Shown: piece by piece, positions 26,713 through 34,519 of the stretch
How positions within the stretch are numbered: position 1 is the stretch's first letter
Layout of the letters: each line of letters opens with the position of its first letter
Source: UBA9611 sp965237595
GTDB lineage: Bacteria > Chloroflexota > Dehalococcoidia > Lucifugimonadales > UBA3495
Direction: 5' to 3'
Assembly (NCBI GenBank): GCA_965237595.1
Contig: CBDEFY010000007.1
Coordinates: 620,001 to 684,000 of the forward strand
Length of the DNA stretch: 64,000 nucleotides
The notes under the pieces: model-generated
What the model was told of the DNA's origin: nothing
Database searches by the model: none
Seen by the model: only the letters and a program-made list of their open reading frames with translations
Translations under genes and position numbers: made by a program

Positions 26713-28188
26713 CAGCCTGTCCGAGTAATACGGGGCAATTAGGGGTAAAATAGAGGCCAAGCTGGGTTGAGGAGGCAGGGATGAGCAAGACCTTTCGCCG
26801 CTATGAGCCGGATCAGATGCTGCTGATGCCGGTGGCCCTTCAGGAGTGGCTACCAGCAGATCATATGGCCTATTTCATCTCCGATGTGGTGGACCATTTG
26901 GACCTGAAGGAAATCCTGAGCACGTATGAGGGTGAGGAGCGAGGCTATCCTCCCTACCATCCGGTGATGATGGTGAAGGTGCTGGTATACGCCTACTGTG
27001 CTGGGGTGCCCTCCTCCCGGCGCATCGAGAAGCGTCTCCATGAGGATATCGCCTTCCGAGTGCTGGCGGCCAATAACACTCCCGACTTCCGCACCATCTC
27101 CGACTTCCGCAAGGAGCACCTGGTAGCTCTAGGTGGTCTCTTCCTAAAGGTGTTGGAACTATGCCGGCAGGCCGGGCTGGCCAAGCTGGGGCACGTTTCC
27201 CTGGATGGGACTAAGGTGAAGGCCAACGCTTCCAAGCATAAGGCCATGAGCTACGGCAAGATGAAGGAGAAAAGGGCACGACTGGAGGCTGAGGTTGAGG
27301 AGCTATTTCGGAGGGCTCAGGAGGCGGACGAAGCGGAGGACCGGTGCTACGGGAAGGACCGTCGCGGGGATGAGTTACCCGTGGAGTTGGCCTTTCGAGA
27401 AAGCCGACTGAAAAGGATTAGAGAGGCTCAGGAGGCCCTGGAAGCGGAGGCCCAAATCCACGGAAAGGAAGTCCCGGAGGATAAGGCCCAGCGGAACTTC
27501 ACCGACCCGGACTCCCGAATAATGCCAGGGCCCGGGGGCAAGGAGTTCAGCCAATCTTACAACTGTCAGGCGGCGGTGGACAGCGCTTATCAGGTCATCG
27601 TGGCGGCCGATGTTACCAAGCAACCCTCGGACCACGGCTGGGCCCTACCCCTGGTGAAGGAGATCGAAGACAATACCGGCACTCTGCCCAGAGAGGCATC
27701 AGCCGATGCTGGTTACTACTCGGCCCAAGCTGTAGAAGAGCTATACGCCCTGGGGGTAGACCCCTTCATCCCACCAGATAAGACCCGGCATGGAACGGTG
27801 ATACCGTCGGCACCCCGAGGTCGGATTCCCAGGCATCTGTCGACGGCGGACCGGATGCGTCGAAAGCTGAGAACCCAGCGGGGTCGGCAACGCTACGCCC
27901 TGAGAATGGGGACGGTGGAGCCGGTCTTCGGGCAGATCAAACAGGGCCGGGGCTTCCGGCAGTTTCTGCTCCGAGGATTAGAGAAGGTGAAGTTGGAGTG
28001 GAAGCTAATATGCGCCGGACACAACCTGCTCAAGCTCTTCTCTGCCCTGAAAACAAGCCACACTAAGCCAGGGAGTCGAGTAGTGGCGTAAGAGTCTATG
28101 TTTGACGCCCGCTGATCAGGAGCCCCGACGGCAGCAAAGACTTACCCCTAACGCCCCAACTCCCATTAGCAATTACCCAGACAGGCTC
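26713..28188 (+). mobile_element. IS1182-family insertion sequence with CTAG target duplication
   Basis: The element is 1,476 bp. The left end starts CAGCCTGTCCGAGTAAT (26713) and the right end, read inward, GAGCCTGTCTGGGTAAT (28188), giving inverted repeats with three mismatches in 17. A CTAG direct repeat flanks it (26709-26712 and 28189-28192), a four-base target duplication at a palindromic site. A single intact transposase gene fills it. Clean ends and duplication, and an otherwise undamaged host reading frame on both sides, indicate recent insertion. Confidence 0.88.
26781..28091 (+). CDS. IS1182-family transposase
   Basis: This 436-aa DDE transposase has an N-terminal DUF772-type domain (FRRYEPDQMLLMPVALQEWLP) and a segment with SSRRIEKRLHEDIAFRVLAAN. 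An RNase-H-fold catalytic core follows: LDGTKVKANAS with the first Asp, ADAGYYSAQ with the second, and a C-terminal MGTVEPVFGQIKQGRGFRQF holding the Glu. It appears intact, so the element may still be mobile. The ATG follows GAGGAGGCAGGG. Confidence 0.93.
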   Translation: MSKTFRRYEPDQMLLMPVALQEWLPADHMAYFISDVVDHLDLKEILSTYEGEERGYPPYHPVMMVKVLVYAYCAGVPSSRRIEKRLHEDIAFRVLAANNTPDFRTISDFRKEHLVALGGLFLKVLELCRQAGLAKLGHVSLDGTKVKANASKHKAMSYGKMKEKRARLEAEVEELFRRAQEADEAEDRCYGKDRRGDELPVELAFRESRLKRIREAQEALEAEAQIHGKEVPEDKAQRNFTDPDSRIMPGPGGKEFSQSYNCQAAVDSAYQVIVAADVTKQPSDHGWALPLVKEIEDNTGTLPREASADAGYYSAQAVEELYALGVDPFIPPDKTRHGTVIPSAPRGRIPRHLSTADRMRRKLRTQRGRQRYALRMGTVEPVFGQIKQGRGFRQFLLRGLEKVKLEWKLICAGHNLLKLFSALKTSHTKPGSRVVA

Positions 28189-28192
28189 CTAG

Positions 28193-28581
28193 TTCTTCTG
28201 TTATCCCCAACTTGACCGGTTTGAAAAGCAGGTGCCCGTTGGGTCCAACGGGAAATTCTGGAGAAGAACCCTACGTCCGATATCCGGGTGTATGCGGTAT
28301 GGTTCAACACCTTGCCTGGGGATGCCCGCCAGAAATGGGACGCCAGCCTGATGACAGACCCCAGAGTAACGCAGCTATGGGATGACGATAAATTAGCCGG
28401 CCGTTTTTTCGCAGAACAGGAGGGCTTCAAATTTGGCTCGATCGCCTATGACATCTATTACCTATACGGCCAAGAGGCAATCTGGGACCTCAAGCCGTCG
28501 CCCCTTGTAAGCTCTGGATACACTGTAGTGGCCAAGCGAAATCAGCTTCGGGAAGACATAGTTCGTCTTTCAGGTTCTTGA
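28193..28581 (+). pseudogene. 3' part of the IS-split selenoprotein: thioredoxin-like domain with TGA-Pro-Val-TGA
   Basis: In frame with the 5' part this reads VLLLSPT-TGA-PV-TGA-KAGARWVQREIL, with TGA codons at 28213-28215 and 28222-28224 exactly where a thioredoxin-like CxxC should lie after a hydrophobic beta strand. The frame then stays open for about 118 codons (RVYAVWFNTLPGDARQKWD, TDPRVTQLWDDDKLAGRFF) to a terminal TGA at 28579. A SECIS-like hairpin follows the second TGA. Restored, the protein is 183 aa with Sec62 and Sec65, a membrane-anchored extracytoplasmic redox protein. The alternative, two independent nonsense mutations precisely at the redox positions, is much less likely. I do not recognise a named family. 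Confidence 0.82.
28225..28252 (+). promoter_or_regulatory. Bacterial SECIS-like stem-loop
   Basis: Ten nucleotides after the second in-frame TGA, CCCGTTG (28235-28241) pairs perfectly with CAACGGG (28246-28252), closing a GGTC tetraloop (28242-28245). The loop begins 17 nt after the TGA. In E. coli fdhF the SECIS also presents a GGUC apical loop about 18 nt after its UGA, where SelB binds. Position, stem and loop sequence all fit; the stem lies inside coding sequence as expected for bacteria. Confidence 0.75.
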
Positions 28582-28670
28582 GCGCTTTCAGCCAGCCGTT
28601 GTGTGTCCGGAGCGTCGGACAGCTTGAGTGGGCGGATAGTATGCGGCCACAGTCTCCGGCCCGCTCTGCC

Positions 28671-28700
28671 TTGACTGGCCAAAGGGGCCCTTGTTACACT
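28671..28700 (+). promoter_or_regulatory. Promoter of tRNA-Val
   Basis: TTGACT (28671-28676), an 18-bp spacer and TACACT (28695-28700) place the transcription start a few bases before the tRNA at 28711. Confidence 0.6.
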
Positions 28701-28710
28701 CTGGACGTGC

Positions 28711-28787
28711 GGGCGGTTAGCTCAGTTGGTTAGAGTACTTGCTCGACACGCAAGAGGTCACTGGTTCGAGTCCAGTACCGCCCACCA
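28711..28787 (+). tRNA. tRNA-Val (anticodon GAC)
   Basis: The acceptor stem GGGCGGT pairs with ACCGCCC, discriminator A, and CCA is encoded (28785-28787). The D-arm reads TTAGCTCAGTTGGTTAGAG and the T-arm CTGGTTCGAGTCCAG. The anticodon stem CTTGC/GCAAG encloses loop TCGACAC, giving anticodon GAC for codon GTC. Position 33 is C rather than the near-universal U. Confidence 0.93.
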
Positions 28788-28938
28788 TTAACTGTGCATC
28801 CGCACATGGCAACTGCGTAACCGCACACGGACATCCAGGCAGACTTTAATCCAACCCCTTAAAGATACACTGGCGGCGACCTGTGGCTTGAATCACTGGA
28901 GCTTGCCCGTTATTGAGATTGCGAGTTAGTGAAACGAG

Positions 28939-29469
28939 ATGGAAGCCGCCCAGTTAGTCAACAAGACAACTAATCCCAGGATCCCCAAATTCGGCCCCGG
29001 CGACACCGTCCGGGTCAATTTCCGGATCCGGGAGGGGGAAAGAGAACGGATCCAGGTCTTCCAGGGCGTGGTTATCCGGCTCCAGAACGGCAGGGGCCCA
29101 GCCGCCAACTTCACCGTACGGCATATCACCGCCGGCATCGGCATCGAGCGCGTTTTTCCGCTGTATTCGCCCTTGGTCGAGTCTGTGGAAGTGACCAGAT
29201 ACGGCTCGGTGCGGCGCGCCAAGCTCTACTACCTGCGCGGGCTGCAGGGCCGGGCGGCCAGGATCAAAGAACTGAACCCCGCCCAACGCAGGCGCGTCAT
29301 GGACGAGGCCGCCGCTGCTGAAGCTGAGTTGGCCGAACAGACCGCTCAGGCGGCGCAAGAAGCCGAAGAGCTGGAAGAGGCGGCCGAAGAACTGGAAGAA
29401 GGAGCCGAAGAACTGGACGAGCAGCCCACGGAAGAGCTGGAAGAAGCGCCGGTTGACGAGGCCGACTGA
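28939..29469 (+). CDS. rplS: 50S ribosomal protein L19 with acidic C-terminal tail
   Basis: The L19 core is complete (FGPGDTVRVNFRIREGERERIQVFQGVVI, then ITAGIGIERVFPLYSPLVESVEV and RRAKLYYLRG) and ends near residue 115. It continues with about 60 residues dominated by Ala and Glu, which normal L19 (about 115 aa) lacks. After the TGA at 29467-29469 the same acidic composition resumes in the +1 frame to 29608 (separate entry). The acidic tail is shared in style with rpsB here. The ribosome-binding core is unaffected. Confidence 0.95.
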   Translation: MEAAQLVNKTTNPRIPKFGPGDTVRVNFRIREGERERIQVFQGVVIRLQNGRGPAANFTVRHITAGIGIERVFPLYSPLVESVEVTRYGSVRRAKLYYLRGLQGRAARIKELNPAQRRRVMDEAAAAEAELAEQTAQAAQEAEELEEAAEELEEGAEELDEQPTEELEEAPVDEAD

Positions 29470-29608
29470 AGAATCAGCCGAAGAACCGGCAGATGAAGCT
29501 GAGGAACCTGTAGAAGAGCCCGAACAAGAACCAACTGAAGAAGCTGAAGGCGAACCAGCGGAAGAGCCTGGCGACCCACCGGCGGAAGAATCGGAAGACG
29601 AAAAATAG
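29465..29608 (+). pseudogene. Out-of-frame continuation of the L19 acidic tail
   Basis: In the frame one base on from rplS, 47 codons read TEESAEEPADEAEEPVEEPE and more of the same Glu/Pro/Ala pattern, ending at TAG 29606-29608. A terminator-like hairpin begins 9 nt later, whereas the in-frame stop at 29469 is 148 nt from it. This suggests the ancestral rplS ended at 29608 and a +1 indel near GCCGACTGA truncated the tail. A programmed +1 shift is possible, but I see no strong upstream stimulatory site. Confidence 0.5.
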
Positions 29609-29616
29609 AGCCAGAT

Positions 29617-29641
29617 CGCGGCCCGCACCCAGCGGGCCGTG
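29617..29641 (+). terminator. Terminator-like hairpin after rplS tail
   Basis: CGGCCCGC (29619-29626) pairs with GCGGGCCG (29632-29639) around ACCCA and is followed by TGCTAATTTTA. Moderate U-content after the stem. Confidence 0.5.
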
Positions 29642-29737
29642 CTAATTTTAGGCCGGTACCACAGCAGGTTCCCGGAAAGTATCAGGCCGGAAAGTCTCAG
29701 GGATGGGGCGGCTCGGTTATGGCCAGCTATGGTTAGC

Positions 29738-32173
29738 ATGAGATACGCAGAAGTGGCGGTGGACGCGGCGGTGGGCCATTCGCGGACCTTCTCCTACTCC
29801 GTACCGCCGCGTTTCACCGTGGAACCCGGGCAACTCGTTTGGGTGCCCTTTGGACGGCGGGTGCTCCAGGGTTTGGTCGTGGAACTGGTCGCCCTACCCA
29901 ATGTCCCCGAGACCAGGGACATCCTCCAGCCGGTGGAGCCTTCGCCCCTCATCGGTCCCCAGCATCTCCAGTTGGGCCGATGGATCAGCGCCCGCTACCG
30001 CTGCTCCCTGTTTACCGCTATCGCCCCTCTGTTGCCACCGGGATTCGAGGCCCATGTCCGCTCCCGGATCACCGCCGTCCCGGGCGCAGACCCTGCAAAG
30101 GGCAACCTGAGGCCGGAGTCGGTCGACGCCCTGGCGGTACTGACCGCCAAGACCACCGGACTGGAGGAATCCGACATCATCAAGCTTCTGGGCGGGAACG
30201 GCAGCCGGGAACTGGCCCGGCTGGTGGACAGGGGGTTGGTCCGGCGCCGGTTGACCATGCCCCGGCCCAGGGTGGCCCCCAAGTACGAAACGTTCCTGTT
30301 GCCATCGCCGATGCCGCCAACGTCGAATTATGCTGGTGAGGCCCAGGTTCCCAGCCTTCCTGCCCGTCAGGAAGGGCTGTTGGCCGCAGTCCGGGAGCAG
30401 AGGGCACCCTATCCTGCGGCCCTGGCCAATAAGGAGTTCGGCAACGGGGTTGGTCAGGCCCTATTCGGCAAAGGACTGATGGCCATGGAGTGGGTCCGGG
30501 CCGACCCCGAGACCACCGCCAGGCCCGAGCCGGCCACCCAACGGGTGCAACATACTCTGACCCTCCACCAGTCCGAAGCATTGTCCGGGATACAAAACGT
30601 CTTGGACGACCCGGAACTCCAACCCCGCAGTTTCTTACTCCACGGCGTCACGGGCAGCGGCAAGACCGAGGTCTACCTGCGGGCCATAGACCAGGTGGTG
30701 CGCCAGGGCCGCCAGGCCATCTTCCTAGTGCCGGAGATTTCTCTGACTCCACAGACATTGGAGCGGGTTAACGCCTGGTTCCCCGGCCGGGTGGCGGTGA
30801 TGCACAGCAGGCTGACGCCACGCCAGCAGTTCGACCAATGGTGGGACATCCGCGAGGGCAGATACGACGTGGTCGTGGGCCCGCGCAGCTCGCTGTTCGC
30901 TCCTGTGGCCGGTCTTGGCTTGATTGTGATTGACGAGGAGCACGAGTGGACCTACAAGCAGATCGAGACCCATCCGCTGTACCATGCCCGCGCCACCGCT
31001 CTGGAGATGGGCCGCATATCCGGAGCGCCGGTCCTGATGGGCAGCGCCACTCCCGACGTCGAGACCTACTATGCCGCCGCCAAGGGCAGGCATACCCTGC
31101 TGGAACTGCCCGAACGGGTGAGCGCCGGGCCCGACCGGGTATCCCGGCTGGCGGAAGTGCAAATCTGCGATATGCGACGCGAGCTGCGGGAAGGCAACCG
31201 CAGCATATTCAGCCGGGCATTGGCCCGGGGACTGGATGACTGTCTCGCCGGAGGGCATCAAGCGATATTGTTCTTGAACCGCCGCGGCGCGTCGTCGATT
31301 GTTCAGTGCCGGGACTGTGGACACGTCGTCACCTGCCGTAGCTGCTCCATCTCGCTGACCTACCATTCCACCCAATCACGGTTGCTGTGCCACCGGTGCA
31401 ACCGCCGCACCAGGATGCCAGCCACGTGTCCCGCCTGCGGCGGCGCCCATATCCGCCAACTGGGAGTGGGCACCCAGCGGGTGGTGGAAGAGGTCAAGAA
31501 GCTGCTGCCCCAGGCCACGGTCGACCGGCTGGACGCCGACGCCACCCGGTCCGGCCAGGACATCGAAGAGACCATGGCCCGCCTTTCCAGCGGCGACACC
31601 CAGGTGCTGGTCGGCACCCAGATGGTGACCAAAGGCCTGGATATTCCCAACGTGACCCTGGTGGGAGTGGTGCTGGCGGACATCGGCCTCTATCTGCCCG
31701 ACTTTAGGTCCGGCGAGCGAGCCTTTGGCCTGCTGTGTCAGGTGGCCGGGCGAGCGGGCCGCGGTGAGGCAAGCGGCGAGGTGATTGTCCAGACCTATAA
31801 CCCGGACCACTATGCCATCCGGGCTGCCGCCGCGCAGGACTACCGGGCCCTGTACCAGCATGAGATTGATGCCAGGAGGGAGTTGGGGAGCCCGCCGTTC
31901 AACCAACTGGTGCACCTGGTATTCCAAGACCGAAACGAGAGCCAGGCAATGCGCCAGGCCACGGAGACCGGAAAAACACTCACGCAATGCGCCCAGGCCC
32001 AAGGACTGACCGATGTTGATGTCGTGGGCCCGGCCCCCGGTATCCCTTCACGCATCCGGGGCCGATACCGCTGGCACCTGACCCTTAGAGGCCGGGGCTT
32101 ACCGCGCTTCATGGAAGGCGTCGAATTTCCACCCGGCTGTACCGTCGATGTCGACCCTGTGCACGTCCTCTAG
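29738..32173 (+). CDS. priA: Primosomal replication restart helicase PriA
   Basis: It reloads the replisome at stalled forks. It has an N-terminal DNA-binding domain (AVDAAVGHSRTFSYSVPP), helicase Walker A HGVTGSGKTEVYLRAID, DEEH box, and a zinc-binding insertion with paired cysteines (CRDC, CRSC, CHRC, CPAC). Motifs V-VI (LVGTQMVTKGLDIPNVTLVGV, QVAGRAGRG) follow. From the ATG at 29738 it is 811 aa; ATG at 29729 or TTG at 29639 would add 3 or 33 residues without homology. Confidence 0.94.
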   Translation: MRYAEVAVDAAVGHSRTFSYSVPPRFTVEPGQLVWVPFGRRVLQGLVVELVALPNVPETRDILQPVEPSPLIGPQHLQLGRWISARYRCSLFTAIAPLLPPGFEAHVRSRITAVPGADPAKGNLRPESVDALAVLTAKTTGLEESDIIKLLGGNGSRELARLVDRGLVRRRLTMPRPRVAPKYETFLLPSPMPPTSNYAGEAQVPSLPARQEGLLAAVREQRAPYPAALANKEFGNGVGQALFGKGLMAMEWVRADPETTARPEPATQRVQHTLTLHQSEALSGIQNVLDDPELQPRSFLLHGVTGSGKTEVYLRAIDQVVRQGRQAIFLVPEISLTPQTLERVNAWFPGRVAVMHSRLTPRQQFDQWWDIREGRYDVVVGPRSSLFAPVAGLGLIVIDEEHEWTYKQIETHPLYHARATALEMGRISGAPVLMGSATPDVETYYAAAKGRHTLLELPERVSAGPDRVSRLAEVQICDMRRELREGNRSIFSRALARGLDDCLAGGHQAILFLNRRGASSIVQCRDCGHVVTCRSCSISLTYHSTQSRLLCHRCNRRTRMPATCPACGGAHIRQLGVGTQRVVEEVKKLLPQATVDRLDADATRSGQDIEETMARLSSGDTQVLVGTQMVTKGLDIPNVTLVGVVLADIGLYLPDFRSGERAFGLLCQVAGRAGRGEASGEVIVQTYNPDHYAIRAAAAQDYRALYQHEIDARRELGSPPFNQLVHLVFQDRNESQAMRQATETGKTLTQCAQAQGLTDVDVVGPAPGIPSRIRGRYRWHLTLRGRGLPRFMEGVEFPPGCTVDVDPVHVL

Positions 32174-32178
32174 CCCGC

Positions 32179-32208
32179 TTTACACTCGAGAGAGGGGTTG
32201 AATATAAT
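32179..32208 (+). promoter_or_regulatory. Promoter upstream of def
   Basis: TTTACA (32179-32184), an 18-bp spacer and a perfect TATAAT (32203-32208). It would give a leader of about 115 nt before def. Confidence 0.6.
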
Positions 32209-32253
32209 AGTTAGCAACCCAAAACCAAATGGTTGAGACCCCGTGATTTAATC

Positions 32254-32295
32254 CAACAGGGTCGCCCCGACTTCATCGGGGTATTAAGCCTGTTG
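32254..32295 (+). promoter_or_regulatory. Nested hairpin in the def leader
   Basis: Outer arms CAACAGG (32254-32260) and CCTGTTG (32289-32295) enclose inner arms CCCCGA (32265-32270) and TCGGGG (32276-32281). The structure lies between the promoter and the def start, so it may be a leader RNA element. The U-run is too short for a clear terminator. Confidence 0.4.
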
Positions 32296-32329
32296 TAACC
32301 GCTAATCCCACACCTGTGAGGTGGTCCCA

Positions 32330-32902
32330 GTGGCAATCCTGAACATGCGAATCTTGCCTGACCCCATTCTGCGGAGGCAGGCGAAGAAAGTGGCCAAAGT
32401 TACGCCGCAGCTCAAGAAGCTCGTCGAAAACATGGTGGAGACCATGTACGACCAGAGGGGCGTGGGCTTGGCCGCCAACCAGGTTGGCTCCCTTCAGAAG
32501 GTGGCGGTGATTCAGACTCCCGACATGGAAGAGCCCATGGTGCTCATCAACCCTGAGATTATGAAGGCACAGGGTGAACGCCAGATTGAGGAGGGTTGCT
32601 TGAGCGTTCCCGGGTACCGGGGACTGGTCAACCGGTCCGAGAAGGTCAGGGCCAAGGCCATGGGGCTGGACGGGAAGATATTCCGGGTCAACGCCGATGA
32701 GCTGCTGGCCCAGGCCCTGGAGCACGAGATAGACCACCTGAACGGTATCTTGTACATCGACCACCTGGTCGACCACGAGAGTCTTTACAAGATTACCGAC
32801 CGTCCCGACGACGAAGAAGAGATTGAAGAGGACGGCGATGAGGCCGAAGCATCGGCCGCGCCCGTTGCCGCAGAGACCTCTTCCTTGGGCAGCGAGGACT
32901 AA
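32330..32902 (+). CDS. def: Peptide deformylase
   Basis: It removes the formyl group from nascent proteins. All three metal/active-site motifs are present: GVGLAANQVG (44-53), EEGCLSVPG with metal-ligand Cys90, and HEIDH (132-136). The GTG at 32330 is preceded by GAGGTGG; an in-frame GTG at 32321 would add 3 residues. About 40 acidic residues follow the catalytic core (DDEEEIEEDGDEAEA), another acidic tail in this genome. Confidence 0.95.
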   Translation: MAILNMRILPDPILRRQAKKVAKVTPQLKKLVENMVETMYDQRGVGLAANQVGSLQKVAVIQTPDMEEPMVLINPEIMKAQGERQIEEGCLSVPGYRGLVNRSEKVRAKAMGLDGKIFRVNADELLAQALEHEIDHLNGILYIDHLVDHESLYKITDRPDDEEEIEEDGDEAEASAAPVAAETSSLGSED

Positions 32903-33004
32903 GCGCCGCCAACCCTTGCCTTCCTTGACCAGCTTCTAAGGGTTGGGTCCGGTTCGACCAACCGATTGGAACACGGCGTTGCGACGCCCAGCCTATGCCA
33001 GCCG

Positions 33005-34516
33005 ATGATAGACAAACTCGCCGCCCACTGCACATTCCTCGGGACCGACGCCTACCTGGTGGGCGGATTCGTCCGTGACTGGCTGATTTCCGCCATGCCC
33101 GGCCGCGACATCGATATAGCCGTCTCCGGAAACCCGGGAACCATCGCTCAAGGAATCGCCCGTAAGTTCGGCGGCAAGGTTGTTCCCTTGGGCCTCGCCC
33201 AAGGCGTTGTGCGGGTGGTGGTGCCCAATGACGGCGCTTGCTCGCCCGGTGAATCCCCTGATGTTTCGCCTAATGATGCCCCGTGGACCATCGACGTGGA
33301 CGGGTTCTCCGGGTCTATTGAAGACGACTTGAACCGGCGCGATTTTTCCATCAACGCCATGGCCGTCCCCCTGGCCGACTGGCCGTCGCCCGATTCAATC
33401 ATCGACCCGTTAGGAGGCCGCGCTGACCTGGCCCACAAAACCGTGCGCGCCTTGGGCGCGACGGTGTTTCAAGACGATCCAGGGAGGCTGCTGCGGGCCA
33501 TCCGGCTGGCTGCCCAGTTGAAATTCCGGGTGGAGCCCGGCACCTCCAAGCTGATTGCCGCCAACGCCCCACTGCTGGCCGGTGTCTCTCCGGAACGGGT
33601 CAGGGAGGAATTCCTGAATATCCTGTCCTTGGACGGCGCCAAGGGGCAGCTCGAGGTAATGGACCACTTCGGCCTCTTTGAGTTGGTGATACCCGAGCTA
33701 CAGTCCGCCAAGGGTGTCGACCAGCCCAACATGCACTACTGGGACGTGTGGGGCCATACCATGCACACCGTTGAAGCAGCGGAACTGGTGACCAAGGGGC
33801 ACCAGAACTCGCCAATCTATACCTGTGTGCCCTGGACCTCGGAAAGCGAGGCCCACTTCAACCAACAAGCCACCGACGGCCACACCCGGCGCACGTTGCT
33901 GAAACTGGCCGCGCTTTTCCATGACGTTGCCAAGCCCCAGACCAAGTCTCTGGACCCTACTGGACGCACCAGGTTCTTTGGTCATTCGGAACAGGGCGCG
34001 GAGATTGTCACCAAGCGGTTGGGGCAGCTTCGCGTCAGCTCCCGGGGCATCGAGATGGTGGCTAAGATGGTGCAGCAGCACCTGCGTCCCACCAACATGA
34101 AAGACGGCGATGATTGGCCCACCAACCGGGCGATCCACCGCTACTTTCGGGACGTTGGCGACGTGGCCATCGACACCCTGTATCTGTGCTTGGCCGATTA
34201 TTTGGGTGCAAAAGGCCCCGGGTTGCTACATGAAGACTGGCTCAACCATGCTAGAATGGTCGGACATATCCTCCATGTAGGCACAAATGAGCCGGTTTCC
34301 CCCACGACCACTCGCCTCATCACCGGACACGACCTCATGACCCATTTCAACCTTCAACCGGGGCCAGAGATTGGCGCCGCATTGGAACGCGTCGAAGAGG
34401 CCCGGGCCGCCGGAGAGATTGAGACCAAGGAGCAGGCCCTGGAAATGGCCGCCGATGTACTGAAATATCTGGCCGCAGAAGGGGCGCCGGAAAATCGCCG
34501 GAACGGGTCGGACTAG
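33005..34516 (+). CDS. cca: CCA-adding enzyme/poly(A) polymerase family nucleotidyltransferase with HD domain
   Basis: It has the class II head-domain motif VGGFVRD, the metal-binding RDIDIAV, and RRDFSINAM followed by LLRAIRLAAQLKFRVEP in the neck. A C-terminal HD-type domain (ALFHDVAKPQTK) follows. A start at TTG 32966 is also open, but it sits 3 nt after a GGTTGGGTC/GACCAACC hairpin with no ribosome-binding site, so ATG 33005 is preferred. CCA addition versus polyadenylation cannot be separated here. Confidence 0.85.
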   Translation: MIDKLAAHCTFLGTDAYLVGGFVRDWLISAMPGRDIDIAVSGNPGTIAQGIARKFGGKVVPLGLAQGVVRVVVPNDGACSPGESPDVSPNDAPWTIDVDGFSGSIEDDLNRRDFSINAMAVPLADWPSPDSIIDPLGGRADLAHKTVRALGATVFQDDPGRLLRAIRLAAQLKFRVEPGTSKLIAANAPLLAGVSPERVREEFLNILSLDGAKGQLEVMDHFGLFELVIPELQSAKGVDQPNMHYWDVWGHTMHTVEAAELVTKGHQNSPIYTCVPWTSESEAHFNQQATDGHTRRTLLKLAALFHDVAKPQTKSLDPTGRTRFFGHSEQGAEIVTKRLGQLRVSSRGIEMVAKMVQQHLRPTNMKDGDDWPTNRAIHRYFRDVGDVAIDTLYLCLADYLGAKGPGLLHEDWLNHARMVGHILHVGTNEPVSPTTTRLITGHDLMTHFNLQPGPEIGAALERVEEARAAGEIETKEQALEMAADVLKYLAAEGAPENRRNGSD

Positions 34517-34519
34517 CCG

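Noticed and set aside
29467..29469. TGA of rplS as a selenocysteine codon
   Set aside because: The in-frame sequence after it is not protein-like and meets another TGA within eight codons. The matching tail lies in the next frame and no SECIS follows.
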